A program made the position numbers and the translations under genes. This document shows positions 22,643 through 32,135 of a stretch of 64,000 bases of DNA, one piece after another. Numbering within the stretch: position 1 is the first letter of the stretch; every line of letters starts with the position of its first letter. The notes under the pieces are model-generated. The model had not been told where the DNA came from. It searched no databases and worked only from the letters and a program-made list of their open reading frames with translations. The stretch is from CADEEX01 sp964577955 (GTDB lineage Bacteria; Acidobacteriota; Vicinamibacteria; Vicinamibacterales; CAVVIG01): contig CAZOAZ010000019.1 in NCBI GenBank assembly GCA_964577955.1, positions 1 to 64,000 of the forward strand. The letters are read 5' to 3'.

Positions 22643-24043
22643 CTACCCGTCGGTTTCCTGCGAGATTTGGTACTGCTCGAGTTTCTTGTACAAGTTGCTG
22701 CGCGGGGTGTCGATCACTTCCGCGGTCTTCGAGATGTTCCACGCATTCTCGCGCAGCTTCGCCACCAGATAGGCACGCTCCGAGGTGTCCTTGAATTCCC
22801 TCAGCGTCCCGGCCCGGCCCGCGTCCGCGTCCGCGCCAGCCGGGCGGACGCTCGCGGCTCCGGTGCTGCCGCCGCCCCCGGACCGCACCGACTCCGGCAG
22901 GTCCGCCGCCTCGATGGTGTCGCCCGCGGTCATGATGATCAGCCGTTCAACGGTGTTGCGCAGCTCGCGGATGTTGCCCTTCCAGCGGTAGCGCTGCAAC
23001 GCCTCGAGCGCCGCGTGCGCAATGCGCTTCGGCCGCATGTTGTTCTCGCGGCTGAAGTGCTCCATGTAATGGCGCACCAGCTGCGGCACGTCCTCGGGCC
23101 GTTCGCGAAGCGGCGGCACGTAGATCGGAATCACCGCGAGCCGGAAATAGAGGTCCTCGCGAAACGTCCCCTTCTCGATGGCCTCCTCGAGATTCTTGTT
23201 GGTCGCGGCGATCACGCGGACATCGACTTTGATCGTCCGCGCCGACCCGAGCCGTTCGACCTCGCCCTCCTGCAGCACGCGCAGCACCTTGGCCTGCGTC
23301 TTGGCGCTCATGTCGCCGACTTCGTCCAGAAAGATGGTGCCCTTGTCGGCCTGTTCGAACTTGCCCACCTGCTTCTCGGTCGCGCCGGTGAACGACCCCT
23401 TCTCGTGGCCGAACAGTTCCGATTCGATCAGCTCTTCGGGGATCGCCGCGCAGTTGACCTGGACGAAGCGCTCGCGGCTGCGCAGGCTGTTGCGGTGAAT
23501 CGTCCGCGCCACGAGTTCCTTGCCGACACCGCTCTCGCCCTGAATCAGGACCGTCGCGTTCGTCGGCGCCGCCCGGCTGATCGACGCCGTCACCTGCCGC
23601 AAGGCTGGACTGTCGCCGATCATCTGATGCCGAACCTCGACCGCCTTCTTGAGCGTGCGGTTCTCGTCGCGCAGCCGCCGCTGATCGAGCGCGTTCCGCA
23701 GGCTGACGAGCACGCGGTCGCTGGCAAACGGCTTTTCGATGAAGTCGAACGCCCCCTTCTTCGTCGCCTCGACGGCCGTGCTGATCGTGCCGTGCCCGGA
23801 CACCACGACGACCGGCAGCGCCTCGTTCATCGCGCGGAGACGATCGAGCACTTCGAGGCCGTCCATCCCCGGCATCTTGACGTCGAGCAGAATCAGGTCC
23901 GGCCCCTCGCGCTCGGCCAGCGCCAGCCCTTCCTGTCCGGTCGCGGCGCCGATGACTTCGTACCCTTCGTACTCGAGCGTCATCTTCAGCGAATCGCGAA
24001 TGGCCGCTTCGTCGTCGATGATCAGAATGCGCGATTTGGGCAT
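22643..24043 (-). CDS. NtrC-family sigma-54-dependent response regulator
   Basis: 466 residues in three domains. Receiver 1-120 with 'IIDDEA', the phosphoacceptor Asp in 'LILLDVKMPGMDG' and Lys in 'IEKPF'. AAA+ domain about 140-375 with Walker A 'GESGVGKE', the sigma-54 contact loop 'GSFTGA' (Ser instead of the commoner Ala) and Walker B 'GTIFLDEVGD'. A Gly/Ala-rich linker then leads to a Fis-type helix-turn-helix ('NISKTAEVIDTPRSNLYKKLEQY'). Order and length resemble NtrX-like regulators. No histidine kinase is adjacent. It lies 61 bases downstream of htrA, so envelope stress could be linked. Confidence 0.9.
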   Translation of the reverse strand: MPKSRILIIDDEAAIRDSLKMTLEYEGYEVIGAATGQEGLALAEREGPDLILLDVKMPGMDGLEVLDRLRAMNEALPVVVVSGHGTISTAVEATKKGAFDFIEKPFASDRVLVSLRNALDQRRLRDENRTLKKAVEVRHQMIGDSPALRQVTASISRAAPTNATVLIQGESGVGKELVARTIHRNSLRSRERFVQVNCAAIPEELIESELFGHEKGSFTGATEKQVGKFEQADKGTIFLDEVGDMSAKTQAKVLRVLQEGEVERLGSARTIKVDVRVIAATNKNLEEAIEKGTFREDLYFRLAVIPIYVPPLRERPEDVPQLVRHYMEHFSRENNMRPKRIAHAALEALQRYRWKGNIRELRNTVERLIIMTAGDTIEAADLPESVRSGGGGSTGAASVRPAGADADAGRAGTLREFKDTSERAYLVAKLRENAWNISKTAEVIDTPRSNLYKKLEQYQISQETDG

Positions 24044-24104
24044 TGATTAAGGGCGGAGGTCAAAGGGCAACAGGGGGCAAAGGGCGGAGGTGAAAACGCG
24101 CGGG

Positions 24105-25571
24105 TCAAGGACGCTCTTCCACTCGCACGGTCTTGATCTGGCGTGACAACGTCGCGGGATTGTAGATGTACAGCGTGACGATGTCGCCGGTCTTGACCTC
24201 ACGCACGGCACGTCGATACTCGGTGAAGCTCTCCACTGCCCGTCGATCCACTTCGAGGAGGACGGTCCCGCGCTGGATCTCGGCGTCGGCTGAAACGCTC
24301 GCCGGTTCGACCCGCGCGATGAGCACGCCACGCGTGGACCCCGGTAGCCGGTAGCGGTTGAACGCGGCGGCGTCGAGGTCGCGCACGGTCAGACCGAGCC
24401 GGTCCTCCTCCGTCGCGCCGCGCGACGCCGGCAGTGCCGCCGGCGCCGCGGCCGTCGGTTCGACCCGTCCCGGACGCTCAGAGAGTCGCGCGGTCAGCGT
24501 CAGCTCGCGGCCGTCGCGCAGCACCTTCAACGTCACCGCGGTCCCCGGCGTCCGCGCCGCCACCGCCCGCGTCAACTGGTCGTCGTCGGCCGCTTCGGCG
24601 CCGTCGATCGCCTGAACCAGATCGTAGGCCTGAAGGCCGATGCGATCGGCCGGCGAACCAGCCGTCACGTCCTGCACGAGCGCGCCGCGTGAGGTCGGCA
24701 AATCCAGCGCCTCCTGCAGATCCGCGTCCACGTCGCGCACCGTCACGCCGAGATAGCCGCGCGCCACCCGGCCGTTCTTGCGCAGCTGCGGCAGGATCGC
24801 CGACGCACCGTTGATCGGCACCGCGAAACCGATGTTGCTGGCCCGCGAACTCACCGCCGCATTGATGCCGATCACTTCACCGCGGGCGTTGATCAGCGGT
24901 CCGCCGCTGTTGCCGAAATTGATCGCCGCGTCGGTCTGGATGTAGTTGTCGAGGCTCGCGTCGAAGAGCTTCCGTCCCAGATAGCTGACGACGCCGACGG
25001 TGACGGTGTGTTCGTAGCCGAGCGGGTTGCCGATCGCGCAGACCCACTCGCCCATCCGCAGCAGCGACGAGTCGCCCAGTGGCGCGACCGGCAGCCCGTG
25101 CAGGTCGTCCACTTTGATCAACGCGATGTCGGTGTCGGGATCGGTGCCGACGACCCGCGCCCGCTCCGATCGTCCGTCCGAAAACTTGACGATGATCCGA
25201 TCGGCGCCGTCGATGACGTGGTGATTGGTCAGGATGCTGCCGTCGGCGTCGATGATGAAGCCGCTGCCGGCCCCGCGCCGCGGTCCGTCCCCACGGCCGC
25301 CGTCGGACGGGCGGCGCCGCGGGGACCCGCTGGCGCTGGTCGCCTCGACGTTCACCACGGCCGGGTTGATGCGCTGCACGACGTCGGCGAAGTTGACGGG
25401 CAGGCCTGCCGGCGCTGGCTCGGCCGTACGCGGTTTCACCGCGGTCAGGCGCGCCGGCGGTTCGCCGGCGGACACCCGGGCGTCTTCAATCCCGCCGGCC
25501 AGAATGGCTCCGACAAGAAATGCCACGACGGCGGCCAACGCCACGGTGACGAACGTAAAGCGTCGCGACAT
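24105..25571 (-). CDS. htrA: HtrA/DegP-type periplasmic serine protease
   Basis: 488 residues. An uncleaved or cleavable signal segment lies at about 8-26. The trypsin-like domain carries His in 'TNHHVI', Asp in 'DTDIALIKV' and Ser in 'FGNSGGPLIN'. Two PDZ domains follow ('RGYLGVTVRDVD' and 'EEDRLGLTVRDLD'). A Gly/Arg-rich insertion ('GGRGDGPRRGAGSG') lies before the catalytic His. It degrades or refolds misfolded envelope proteins. The start overlaps the ligA stop by one base (TGATG), the last of a chain of coupled genes. Confidence 0.93.
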   Translation of the reverse strand: MSRRFTFVTVALAAVVAFLVGAILAGGIEDARVSAGEPPARLTAVKPRTAEPAPAGLPVNFADVVQRINPAVVNVEATSASGSPRRRPSDGGRGDGPRRGAGSGFIIDADGSILTNHHVIDGADRIIVKFSDGRSERARVVGTDPDTDIALIKVDDLHGLPVAPLGDSSLLRMGEWVCAIGNPLGYEHTVTVGVVSYLGRKLFDASLDNYIQTDAAINFGNSGGPLINARGEVIGINAAVSSRASNIGFAVPINGASAILPQLRKNGRVARGYLGVTVRDVDADLQEALDLPTSRGALVQDVTAGSPADRIGLQAYDLVQAIDGAEAADDDQLTRAVAARTPGTAVTLKVLRDGRELTLTARLSERPGRVEPTAAAPAALPASRGATEEDRLGLTVRDLDAAAFNRYRLPGSTRGVLIARVEPASVSADAEIQRGTVLLEVDRRAVESFTEYRRAVREVKTGDIVTLYIYNPATLSRQIKTVRVEERP

Positions 25572-27637
25572 CAGGATCCGGATTTCATTATACGGGCGAG
25601 AAATGCGGCCTCGTCGAGGGTTTCGATCCCCAGCGCCGTGGCCTTCTCCAGCTTGCTGCCGGCGTCGCGGCCGGCCACGAGAAACGTCGTTTTCTTGCTC
25701 ACCGACCCGGCGACCTTCGCGCCCAGCGCCTCGAGCGCCGCCGCGGCTTCTTCGCGCGACATCGAGTCGAGCGTCCCGGTAATCACGACCGTCTGCCCGG
25801 TCAAGGGGCCGGGGGCGTCCATCGCCGGCGCCTGGCTCGTCATGTTGACGCCCGCATCAGCCAGCCGCCGCACCAGCTCGCGGTTCTCCTGCTGATCGAA
25901 ATACGCGCGAACGGACGCCGCCACCACCGGACCGATCTCCGAGGCCCCCTGAAGACGCTCGACCGGCGCCTCGATGATCGCGTCGAGCGTCCGGAACGTG
26001 CGCGCCAGCGTCGCCGCGACCTTCTCGCCGACGTGGCGAATCCCCAGGCCGTAGATCAGTCGCGACAGGTCGTTGTCCTTGCTTCGAACGATCTGCTCGA
26101 CGACGTTCCGGCCGACCTTGCCGAGTTTGCGCGGCCGGGCATTTTCAGAACGCGGCTCCCGTGGAGTGACGACCAGCGCCTCGAGCTGAGGACCGGTCAG
26201 CTGATAGATGTCGGCGAAGTCGCGAATCAACTTCTGTTCGACCAGGGCGTCGATCAGCGACTCGCCCAGCCCTTCGATGTTCATCGCGCCTCGCGACGCG
26301 AAGTGGCCGAGCCCGCGCAGAATCCGCGCCGGGCACGACGTGTTCTCGCAGCGCCAGACGACCTCTTCCTCGTCGCGCTGCAGCAGACTGTCGCAAATCG
26401 GGCAGTGCGACGGCATGACGAAGGGCGTGCTGTCGTCGGGGTGCGGCAGGATCGCCTTCACGACCTTGGGAATCACGTCGCCGGCCTTTTCGATGAGCAC
26501 GCGATCGCCGTCGCGCAGATCTTTCCGGGCGATGTCCTCGGCGTTGTGGAGCGTCGCCATCGAGATCGTCGAGCCGGCGAGAAATACCGGCTCGAGCACG
26601 GCGTACGGTGTGACCGCCCCGGTCCGCCCGACGTTCACCGCGATCTTCTTGAGCGTGGTCGTGGCCTGCTGTGCCGGGAACTTGAACGCGGTCGCCCAAC
26701 GCGGAAACTTCGCCGTCGCGCCGAGACGTGCCCGCAACGCGAGGTCGTCGACCTTGATCACGACACCGTCGGTTTCGAACGCCAGGCTGCGCCGCTTCTC
26801 GGCCCACTCGTCACAAAACGCAATGACCTCAGTCATGCCGCGGCAGCCGCGCCAATGCGGTTCGACAGGCAGCCCCCACCGCGCCATGCTCCCGAGGATC
26901 TGCGTGTGCCCGGGGGCAGCCGCGCCGCCGTCGGTGGCATCGTCCGCGCCGGTCACCAGTTGATAGAAGAATGCGCCCAGCCCGCGCCGCGACACCAGCG
27001 CCGGGTCGAGGTTGCGCATCGTGCCCGCCGCGGCGTTGCGGGGATTGGCGAAGAGCAGGTCGCCGGCTTCCTCGCGCTCGCGGTTCATCCGGGCGAACGC
27101 CGCTTTCGGCAGAAACACCTCGCCGCGGACTTCGATCCGGCCGGCCGGCCCGTCGCTCAGCCTGAGCGGAATGCTGCGGATCGTCCGGACATTCGCCGTC
27201 ACGTCTTCGCCACGCGAGCCGTCGCCGCGCGTCGCGCCGCGCACGAGCAGATGGTCCTCATAAGTCAGCGCCAGGCTCAGCCCATCGATCTTGAGTTCCG
27301 CCACATACGCGACCGGCTCCTCGCCGAGGCCCGCGCCCTTCCGCACCCGCTCGTCGAAGGCCGCGAGTTCGTCGGCGTTGTAGGCGTTGTCCAGACTCAG
27401 CATCGGCACGAGATGCTGCACGGTGGTGAACCCTTCGATCGGGCGGCCGGCGACGCGCTGCGTCGGCGAATCGGGGGCGACGAGGTCCGGGTGCGCGGCT
27501 TCGAGCGCCTCGAGTTCGTGGAGCAGGCGATCGAACTCGGCGTCGGAAATCTCGGGGTCGTTGTGGATGTAGTAGCGCTCTTCGTGGTGGCGAACCGCCC
27601 GGCGCAGTTCGCGCACGCGGTCGGCCGGGGCGCTCAC
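25571..27637 (-). CDS. ligA: NAD-dependent DNA ligase
   Basis: 688 residues from GTG 27637, which overlaps the preceding stop as GTGA. The adenylated lysine is Lys116 in 'ELKIDGLSL'. The N-terminal Ia domain ('RYYIHNDPEISDAEFD'), OB fold, a four-Cys zinc finger ('CPICDSLLQ' and 'CENTSCPARI'), helix-hairpin-helix repeats and a C-terminal BRCT domain ('LTGQTVVITGTLDSM') are all present, and length is normal. A longer reading upstream to 27805 would run through the end of the polyprenyl synthase gene and lacks family similarity, so I reject it. Confidence 0.97.
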   Translation of the reverse strand: MSAPADRVRELRRAVRHHEERYYIHNDPEISDAEFDRLLHELEALEAAHPDLVAPDSPTQRVAGRPIEGFTTVQHLVPMLSLDNAYNADELAAFDERVRKGAGLGEEPVAYVAELKIDGLSLALTYEDHLLVRGATRGDGSRGEDVTANVRTIRSIPLRLSDGPAGRIEVRGEVFLPKAAFARMNREREEAGDLLFANPRNAAAGTMRNLDPALVSRRGLGAFFYQLVTGADDATDGGAAAPGHTQILGSMARWGLPVEPHWRGCRGMTEVIAFCDEWAEKRRSLAFETDGVVIKVDDLALRARLGATAKFPRWATAFKFPAQQATTTLKKIAVNVGRTGAVTPYAVLEPVFLAGSTISMATLHNAEDIARKDLRDGDRVLIEKAGDVIPKVVKAILPHPDDSTPFVMPSHCPICDSLLQRDEEEVVWRCENTSCPARILRGLGHFASRGAMNIEGLGESLIDALVEQKLIRDFADIYQLTGPQLEALVVTPREPRSENARPRKLGKVGRNVVEQIVRSKDNDLSRLIYGLGIRHVGEKVAATLARTFRTLDAIIEAPVERLQGASEIGPVVAASVRAYFDQQENRELVRRLADAGVNMTSQAPAMDAPGPLTGQTVVITGTLDSMSREEAAAALEALGAKVAGSVSKKTTFLVAGRDAGSKLEKATALGIETLDEAAFLARIMKSGS

Positions 27638-28644
27638 CGGTCCCGCGAGAGCACGAAGTCGGGCAGCGCGAGGAGCGCATCGCGCTCGGCGCTCGGCGGA
27701 AAGAGATACAGCGGCTTCTTGGCGCGCTCCGCGAAGTCGACCGCCCGCTGATAGGCATATTCGATCGAACGGTGGCTTCGGAGCATCGCCATGATCTCGT
27801 CCCACTGTTCGTCGGTCGCCGTGCGCGTGGCGATGATGTCGCGGACGATCGCGTCGCCGCGCTCTTCGCCTTGCTGCAGCAGATGAATCAGCGGCAGCGT
27901 CATCTTCCCCTCACGGAGATCCGCCCCGACCGGCTTGCCCAGGGCCTTCAGGTCCCCGGTGAAGTCCAGGAGGTCGTCGACGAGCTGGAACGCGATCCCG
28001 AGGTTGAAGCCGTATTCCTGAAGCGCCTGCTCCTGTTCCTTGGTGATCGTGCCGAGCATCCCGCCGATCTGGGCGCTGCCGCCGAAGAGATACGCCGTCT
28101 TGCGGCGGATGATGTCGAAGTGCTCCTCTTCGGTGATGTCGGCGTCGCCGTTCTTGGTGAGCTGGTAGAGCTCCCCTTCGATCATCCGCAGCGTGACATC
28201 GCACAGCAGGCGCACGAGATCGAGCGTGTCGTGCGTGAGCGCCATGGCCATCGACTTGATGTACAGGTAGTCGCCGAGGAGCACGGTGATGTCGTTGCCC
28301 CACCGCGAATGCACGGCCATCCGCCCACGCCGCAGCTCCGAGTCGTCGATGATGTCGTCGTGAACCAGGGTCGCGGTGTGAATGAATTCGACCACCGCGG
28401 CGTACAACACCGCCCGGTCGCCCTGGTAGCCGGCGAGGCGCGCCGCCATCAGCAGCACAGCCGGCCGCACGCGCTTACCGCCGCTCGACTGGATGTAGCG
28501 GCCAATCTGCGGGATGACGGCGACCTGGGACTCGACGTGACGGACGAACTCGCGGTCCACCTGCTCGAGGTCGCCGCGGATGGGCTCGAAGATCTGCGAC
28601 AGCGCCGGCGCTTTTTCCACGGTGATTGAGGGAAACTTTATCAC
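27634..28644 (-). CDS. Polyprenyl diphosphate synthase
   Basis: 336 residues from GTG 28644. Both aspartate-rich motifs are present: 'LVHDDIIDDSELRRG' (FARM) and 'FQLVDDLLDFTGD' (SARM), along with 'GGKRVRP' near the N-terminus. Enzymes of this size extend isoprenyl diphosphate into the all-trans side chain of menaquinone or ubiquinone; the small residues before the first motif suit a long-chain product, but chain length is not certain. It overlaps tatD upstream and ligA downstream by four bases each. Confidence 0.93.
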   Translation of the reverse strand: MIKFPSITVEKAPALSQIFEPIRGDLEQVDREFVRHVESQVAVIPQIGRYIQSSGGKRVRPAVLLMAARLAGYQGDRAVLYAAVVEFIHTATLVHDDIIDDSELRRGRMAVHSRWGNDITVLLGDYLYIKSMAMALTHDTLDLVRLLCDVTLRMIEGELYQLTKNGDADITEEEHFDIIRRKTAYLFGGSAQIGGMLGTITKEQEQALQEYGFNLGIAFQLVDDLLDFTGDLKALGKPVGADLREGKMTLPLIHLLQQGEERGDAIVRDIIATRTATDEQWDEIMAMLRSHRSIEYAYQRAVDFAERAKKPLYLFPPSAERDALLALPDFVLSRDR

Positions 28645-29420
28645 GGCCTGAAGAGGCTGTGAAAGTTCGCCGCGGTCCGGCGGGCCACCTCGTCGACTTC
28701 GATGCCGTGGAGCGCGGCGAGCGTTGCCGCCACCAGCGGCACGAAGGCCGGCTCGTTCCGCTTGCCGCGATGCGGGACCGGGGCCAGAAAAGGACTGTCG
28801 GTCTCAATCAGCAGCCGGTCGAGCGGCACGATCCGGGCTGTCTCGCGCAAGGCCTCGGCCCGGTTGAATGTCACGATACCGGCCAGCGAGATGTAGAAGC
28901 CCAGATCCAAGCCGGCCCGTGCCAGATCGGTCGTGCCCGTAAAGCAGTGCAGCACGCCGCGGACCTGGCCCTGCCCCTCGTCGCGCAAAATCCGCACCGT
29001 ATCCTCGTCGGCCTCGCGCGTGTGAACGACGAGCGGCAGATCGAGCTCCCGCGCGAGCGCCACCTGCGCGCGAAAGACCGCCTGCTGGACCGCCGGCTCG
29101 GAGTGATTGTAGTGATAGTCGAGGCCGGCCTCGCCAACGGCGCGTGCAAGCGCTGTCGCGGCGATCTGACCGCGGACGAGGGCGCCGGCCTGTTCGGGCT
29201 GCGTCGTGAATGCGTGCGCGGCGTGAGGGTGGACGCCAATCGCGGCGCGAACCGCCGGCCACATCGTGTGCAGCCGCGCGGCCTGCGCCGCCTCTTGCGC
29301 GTTTCCCGCCTCGAGGATCACCAGCACGCGCTCGAGACCGGCATGACGCGCCCGCTCGACAACGCCTTCGAGATCGGCGGCGAACACCTCGTCAGCGAGA
29401 TGGCAGTGAGAATCGATCAT
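28641..29420 (-). CDS. tatD: TatD-family metal-dependent DNase
   Basis: About 259 residues from ATG 29420; a GTG at 29450, directly after the metG stop, would add ten. The metal ligands lie in 'MIDSHCHLAD', 'GVGEAGLDYHYN'-type Glu, 'VVHTREAD', 'VLHCFTG' and 'IETDSPFLAP'. TatD proteins act as 3'-5' exonucleases in DNA repair and RNA quality control. The family usually starts two or three residues before 'DSHCHL', which favours 29420. The stop overlaps the next start (GTGA). Confidence 0.9.
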   Translation of the reverse strand: MIDSHCHLADEVFAADLEGVVERARHAGLERVLVILEAGNAQEAAQAARLHTMWPAVRAAIGVHPHAAHAFTTQPEQAGALVRGQIAATALARAVGEAGLDYHYNHSEPAVQQAVFRAQVALARELDLPLVVHTREADEDTVRILRDEGQGQVRGVLHCFTGTTDLARAGLDLGFYISLAGIVTFNRAEALRETARIVPLDRLLIETDSPFLAPVPHRGKRNEPAFVPLVAATLAALHGIEVDEVARRTAANFHSLFRP

Positions 29421-29450
29421 CGAGACAGTCGCGGACGGGTGAGCGTCCAC

Positions 29451-31427
29451 CTACCTGACGCGCGCGCCCGGCGGCAGCGGCTCTTCAAAACTGACGAGCA
29501 CCGGCTTCCCGCCTTCGACGCTGCCGGCGAGCACCATGCCGTTCGACTCGATGCCCATCAGTTTGGCCGGCGCGAGATTGAACACGATCGCGATCGTCCG
29601 CCCAATCAGCGCCTCCGGCTCGTACGCCTCGGCGATGCCGGCGACAATCGTCCGCTGATCGCTGCCGGTATCGACCGACAGCTTGAGCAGCTTCTTCGAC
29701 TTCGGCACGCGCTCGGCAGCCAGGACCTTTGCGACACGAAGTTCGACTTTCATGAAATCGTCGATGGTGATCTTCGCCGCCTGGCTCGCGGCCTCCGCCA
29801 CGGCCGGCGCGGCGGTCGCCGGCGGTGTGGCCGGGTGACCTGCCGACGGCTGACTGGCTGGCTGCTGACTGGTTTGCTGGTGACTGGCTTGCTGATGACT
29901 GTCCGCGCTCACCGTGATCTCCTTGCGCGGCCAGAGTGGTCCATCCACCGTCAGCACGCGCTCGCCATGATTCCGCCATACCCCGTCGCGGTCGAGCCGC
30001 AGATTCGGTTCCACGCTTCCGACTCGTCGGAGTATTTCAGCGGTTGCCTCCGGCATGACCGGAGACAGCAGGACGGCGGCGACGCGCACCGCCTCCGCGC
30101 TGTCGTACAACACCTGCGTCAACTGGTCCGCGTGCGCCGGATTCTTGGCGAGCGTCCACGGCGCCGTTTCCGCGATGTATTCGTTGGTCGCGTCGATGAT
30201 CCTGAAGGCCGCCGCCGGGCCTTCGTGAATCGCGAGTTGGTCCATCCCGCGCCGGTAGGCCTCGAGCGCCTCCCCCGCAACGCGCGTCAGCTTCGCCGAC
30301 GGCTCGATCGCCGGGCGCAACTGGCCGGACCGGTAGCGATTCGCCATCGACGCCACACGGCTCACGAGATTCCCGAGGTTGTTGGCGAGATCGGCGTTGT
30401 AGCGTTCGTCGAACCGCTCCCATGAGAAGTCGCCGTCGCCGCCGAACGGGATCTCCTTGACGAGGTACAGCCGCAGCGCGTCGGCGCCGGAACGGTTCGC
30501 GGCTTCGATCGGATCGATGATCGTGCCGAGCGATTTGCTCATCCGCTGCCCGTTCATCGTCATGAAGCCGTGGCCGAAGACCTGCTTCGGGAGCGCGAGC
30601 TTCGCCGACATCAGCATCGCCGGCCAGATGACCGTGTGGAACCGCGTGATGTCCTTGCCGATCAGATGCAGATCAGCGGGCCACCACCGGTCAAGACGCG
30701 ACGGATCGGTGCCGAGGCCGACGCCCGACGCATAGTTGATCAGCGCGTCGAACCAGACATAGGTGACGCTCGACGGATCGAACGGCAGCGGAATGCCCCA
30801 CGACTGGCCGGCGCGGCTGATCGAGATGTCCTCGAGCCCGCTTTCGAGCAAGCGGAGGATTTCGTTGCGGCGGATGTCCGGCTGCACGAACTCGGGATGC
30901 GCCTCGAAGTGGTCGCGAATCGCGCGCTCGTACTTCGAGAGCCGGAAGAAATGGTTCTTCTCTTTGATCCACTGCGGATCGGTCGTCGGATGCAGCGGAC
31001 AGCGGCCGTTGACGAGATCCTTTTCCTGCTTGAAGCTCTCGCAGCCGACGCAGTACCAGCCCTCGTAGGTGCTTTCGTAGATGTCGCCGGCATCGAAGAC
31101 GCGCTGGATGAAGGCCGTGACGCCGGCGTGGTGACGCGGCTGGGTCGTCCGGATGAAGTCGTCGAAGGAGAGATTGAGCGCCCGCCAGGTCGCGCGAAAG
31201 ACTTCCTCCATGCGATCGCAATACGCCAGCGGATCGAGCCCCTCCTCCACCGCCTTTTTGTAGACGTTCTGGGAATGCTCGTCATTCCCCATCATGAAGA
31301 ACGTGTCGATCCCGCAGAGCCGCTTGTAACGCGCGATTACGTCGGCGCACACCTTCTCGTACGCGGTGCCGAGGTGGGGGCGGCTGTTGACGAAGTCGAT
31401 CGCGGTCGTGAGGTAGAAGCGCGACAT
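29451..31427 (-). CDS. metG: Methionyl-tRNA synthetase with C-terminal tRNA-binding domain
   Basis: 658 residues. 'RPHLGTAY' is the HIGH motif (residues 18-21), 'QRMSKSLG' the KMSKS loop, and 'CVGCESF' with a later Cys forms the zinc knuckle. The anticodon domain is followed by a low-complexity linker of about 45 residues rich in Gln, Ser, Ala and Pro, then an EMAPII/Trbp111-like domain ('VELRVAKVLAAERVP', 'GMVLAG'). The linker is encoded by degenerate tandem repeats of a CTGACTGGYTTGCTG-like unit at about 29850-29905. The start overlaps the radC stop by one base. Confidence 0.96.
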   Translation of the reverse strand: MSRFYLTTAIDFVNSRPHLGTAYEKVCADVIARYKRLCGIDTFFMMGNDEHSQNVYKKAVEEGLDPLAYCDRMEEVFRATWRALNLSFDDFIRTTQPRHHAGVTAFIQRVFDAGDIYESTYEGWYCVGCESFKQEKDLVNGRCPLHPTTDPQWIKEKNHFFRLSKYERAIRDHFEAHPEFVQPDIRRNEILRLLESGLEDISISRAGQSWGIPLPFDPSSVTYVWFDALINYASGVGLGTDPSRLDRWWPADLHLIGKDITRFHTVIWPAMLMSAKLALPKQVFGHGFMTMNGQRMSKSLGTIIDPIEAANRSGADALRLYLVKEIPFGGDGDFSWERFDERYNADLANNLGNLVSRVASMANRYRSGQLRPAIEPSAKLTRVAGEALEAYRRGMDQLAIHEGPAAAFRIIDATNEYIAETAPWTLAKNPAHADQLTQVLYDSAEAVRVAAVLLSPVMPEATAEILRRVGSVEPNLRLDRDGVWRNHGERVLTVDGPLWPRKEITVSADSHQQASHQQTSQQPASQPSAGHPATPPATAAPAVAEAASQAAKITIDDFMKVELRVAKVLAAERVPKSKKLLKLSVDTGSDQRTIVAGIAEAYEPEALIGRTIAIVFNLAPAKLMGIESNGMVLAGSVEGGKPVLVSFEEPLPPGARVR

Positions 31428-32095
31428 CAGAGTCGTCCTGTCTCCTTGAAGCTGCAGTAGCGGGCGTCGCCGAGCACCACATGATCGACGAGGTCAATCC
31501 CCATCAGGATCCCGGCGGCCTTCAACCGATCGGTCAGTTCGACGTCCTCCGGACTCGGGCTCGGATCGCCGGACGGATGATTATGGAACGCCACAATCGC
31601 GGCCGCCGCGCCGAGCATCGCTTCCCGATAGACGTCGCGCGGCTGCACGATGGTGACGTTCAGCGTCCCGGTGGCAATCAACGTCGTCCGCAGGACGCGA
31701 TGCTTGGAGTCCAGGAGCACGATGCCGAACTGCTCGATCGGCCGGGCCCCGAAGCGCGGCAGCAGGTACAACGCCGCGTCGCGCGGTGTCCGCAGCTGCA
31801 ACCGCGCGCTTGGTGCCATCGTGAGCGTTCGCCGGCCGAGTTCGAGGGCGCCGACAATCTGCGCCGCCTTGGCGGGTCCGACACCGGCGATACGGGCCAG
31901 TTCGCCGGCTGACGATCGCGCGAGACCATGGAGACCGCCGTGCCGGCCGAGGACATCGTTCGCCACCGCCAACGCATCGGCGCCGCGTCCCCCGCTGCCG
32001 ACGACCAGCGCCACGAGTTCGTTGTCGCCGAGCGCGGCAGCGCCGTGGCGGAGCAGCTTTTCTCGAGGACGATCGTCGGGCGACAGCTGTTTCAT
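31427..32095 (-). CDS. radC: RadC-like JAB/MPN domain protein
   Basis: 222 residues from ATG 32095. An N-terminal helix-hairpin-helix part ('ELARIAGVGPAKAAQI') is followed by the JAMM metal site 'HNHPSGDPSPSPED' near residue 180. Despite the name, its part in DNA repair is doubtful; the family has a metallopeptidase-like fold. It heads the run radC-metG-tatD-polyprenyl synthase-ligA-htrA, all joined by overlaps or near-overlaps. An upstream extension to 32230 crosses into the divergent promoter and lipoprotein start and was rejected. Confidence 0.92.
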   Translation of the reverse strand: MKQLSPDDRPREKLLRHGAAALGDNELVALVVGSGGRGADALAVANDVLGRHGGLHGLARSSAGELARIAGVGPAKAAQIVGALELGRRTLTMAPSARLQLRTPRDAALYLLPRFGARPIEQFGIVLLDSKHRVLRTTLIATGTLNVTIVQPRDVYREAMLGAAAAIVAFHNHPSGDPSPSPEDVELTDRLKAAGILMGIDLVDHVVLGDARYCSFKETGRL

Positions 32096-32122
32096 CGTAC
32101 TACACGGCCCCGGGAACGCGCG

Positions 32123-32135
32123 TATACTTCGGAAG
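32123..32135 (+). promoter_or_regulatory. Leaderless-type -10 box of the DUF4398-like lipoprotein gene
   Basis: TATACT followed by seven bases and the ATG at 32136. This 40-base divergent space with radC leaves no room for a long leader on either side. Confidence 0.55.
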
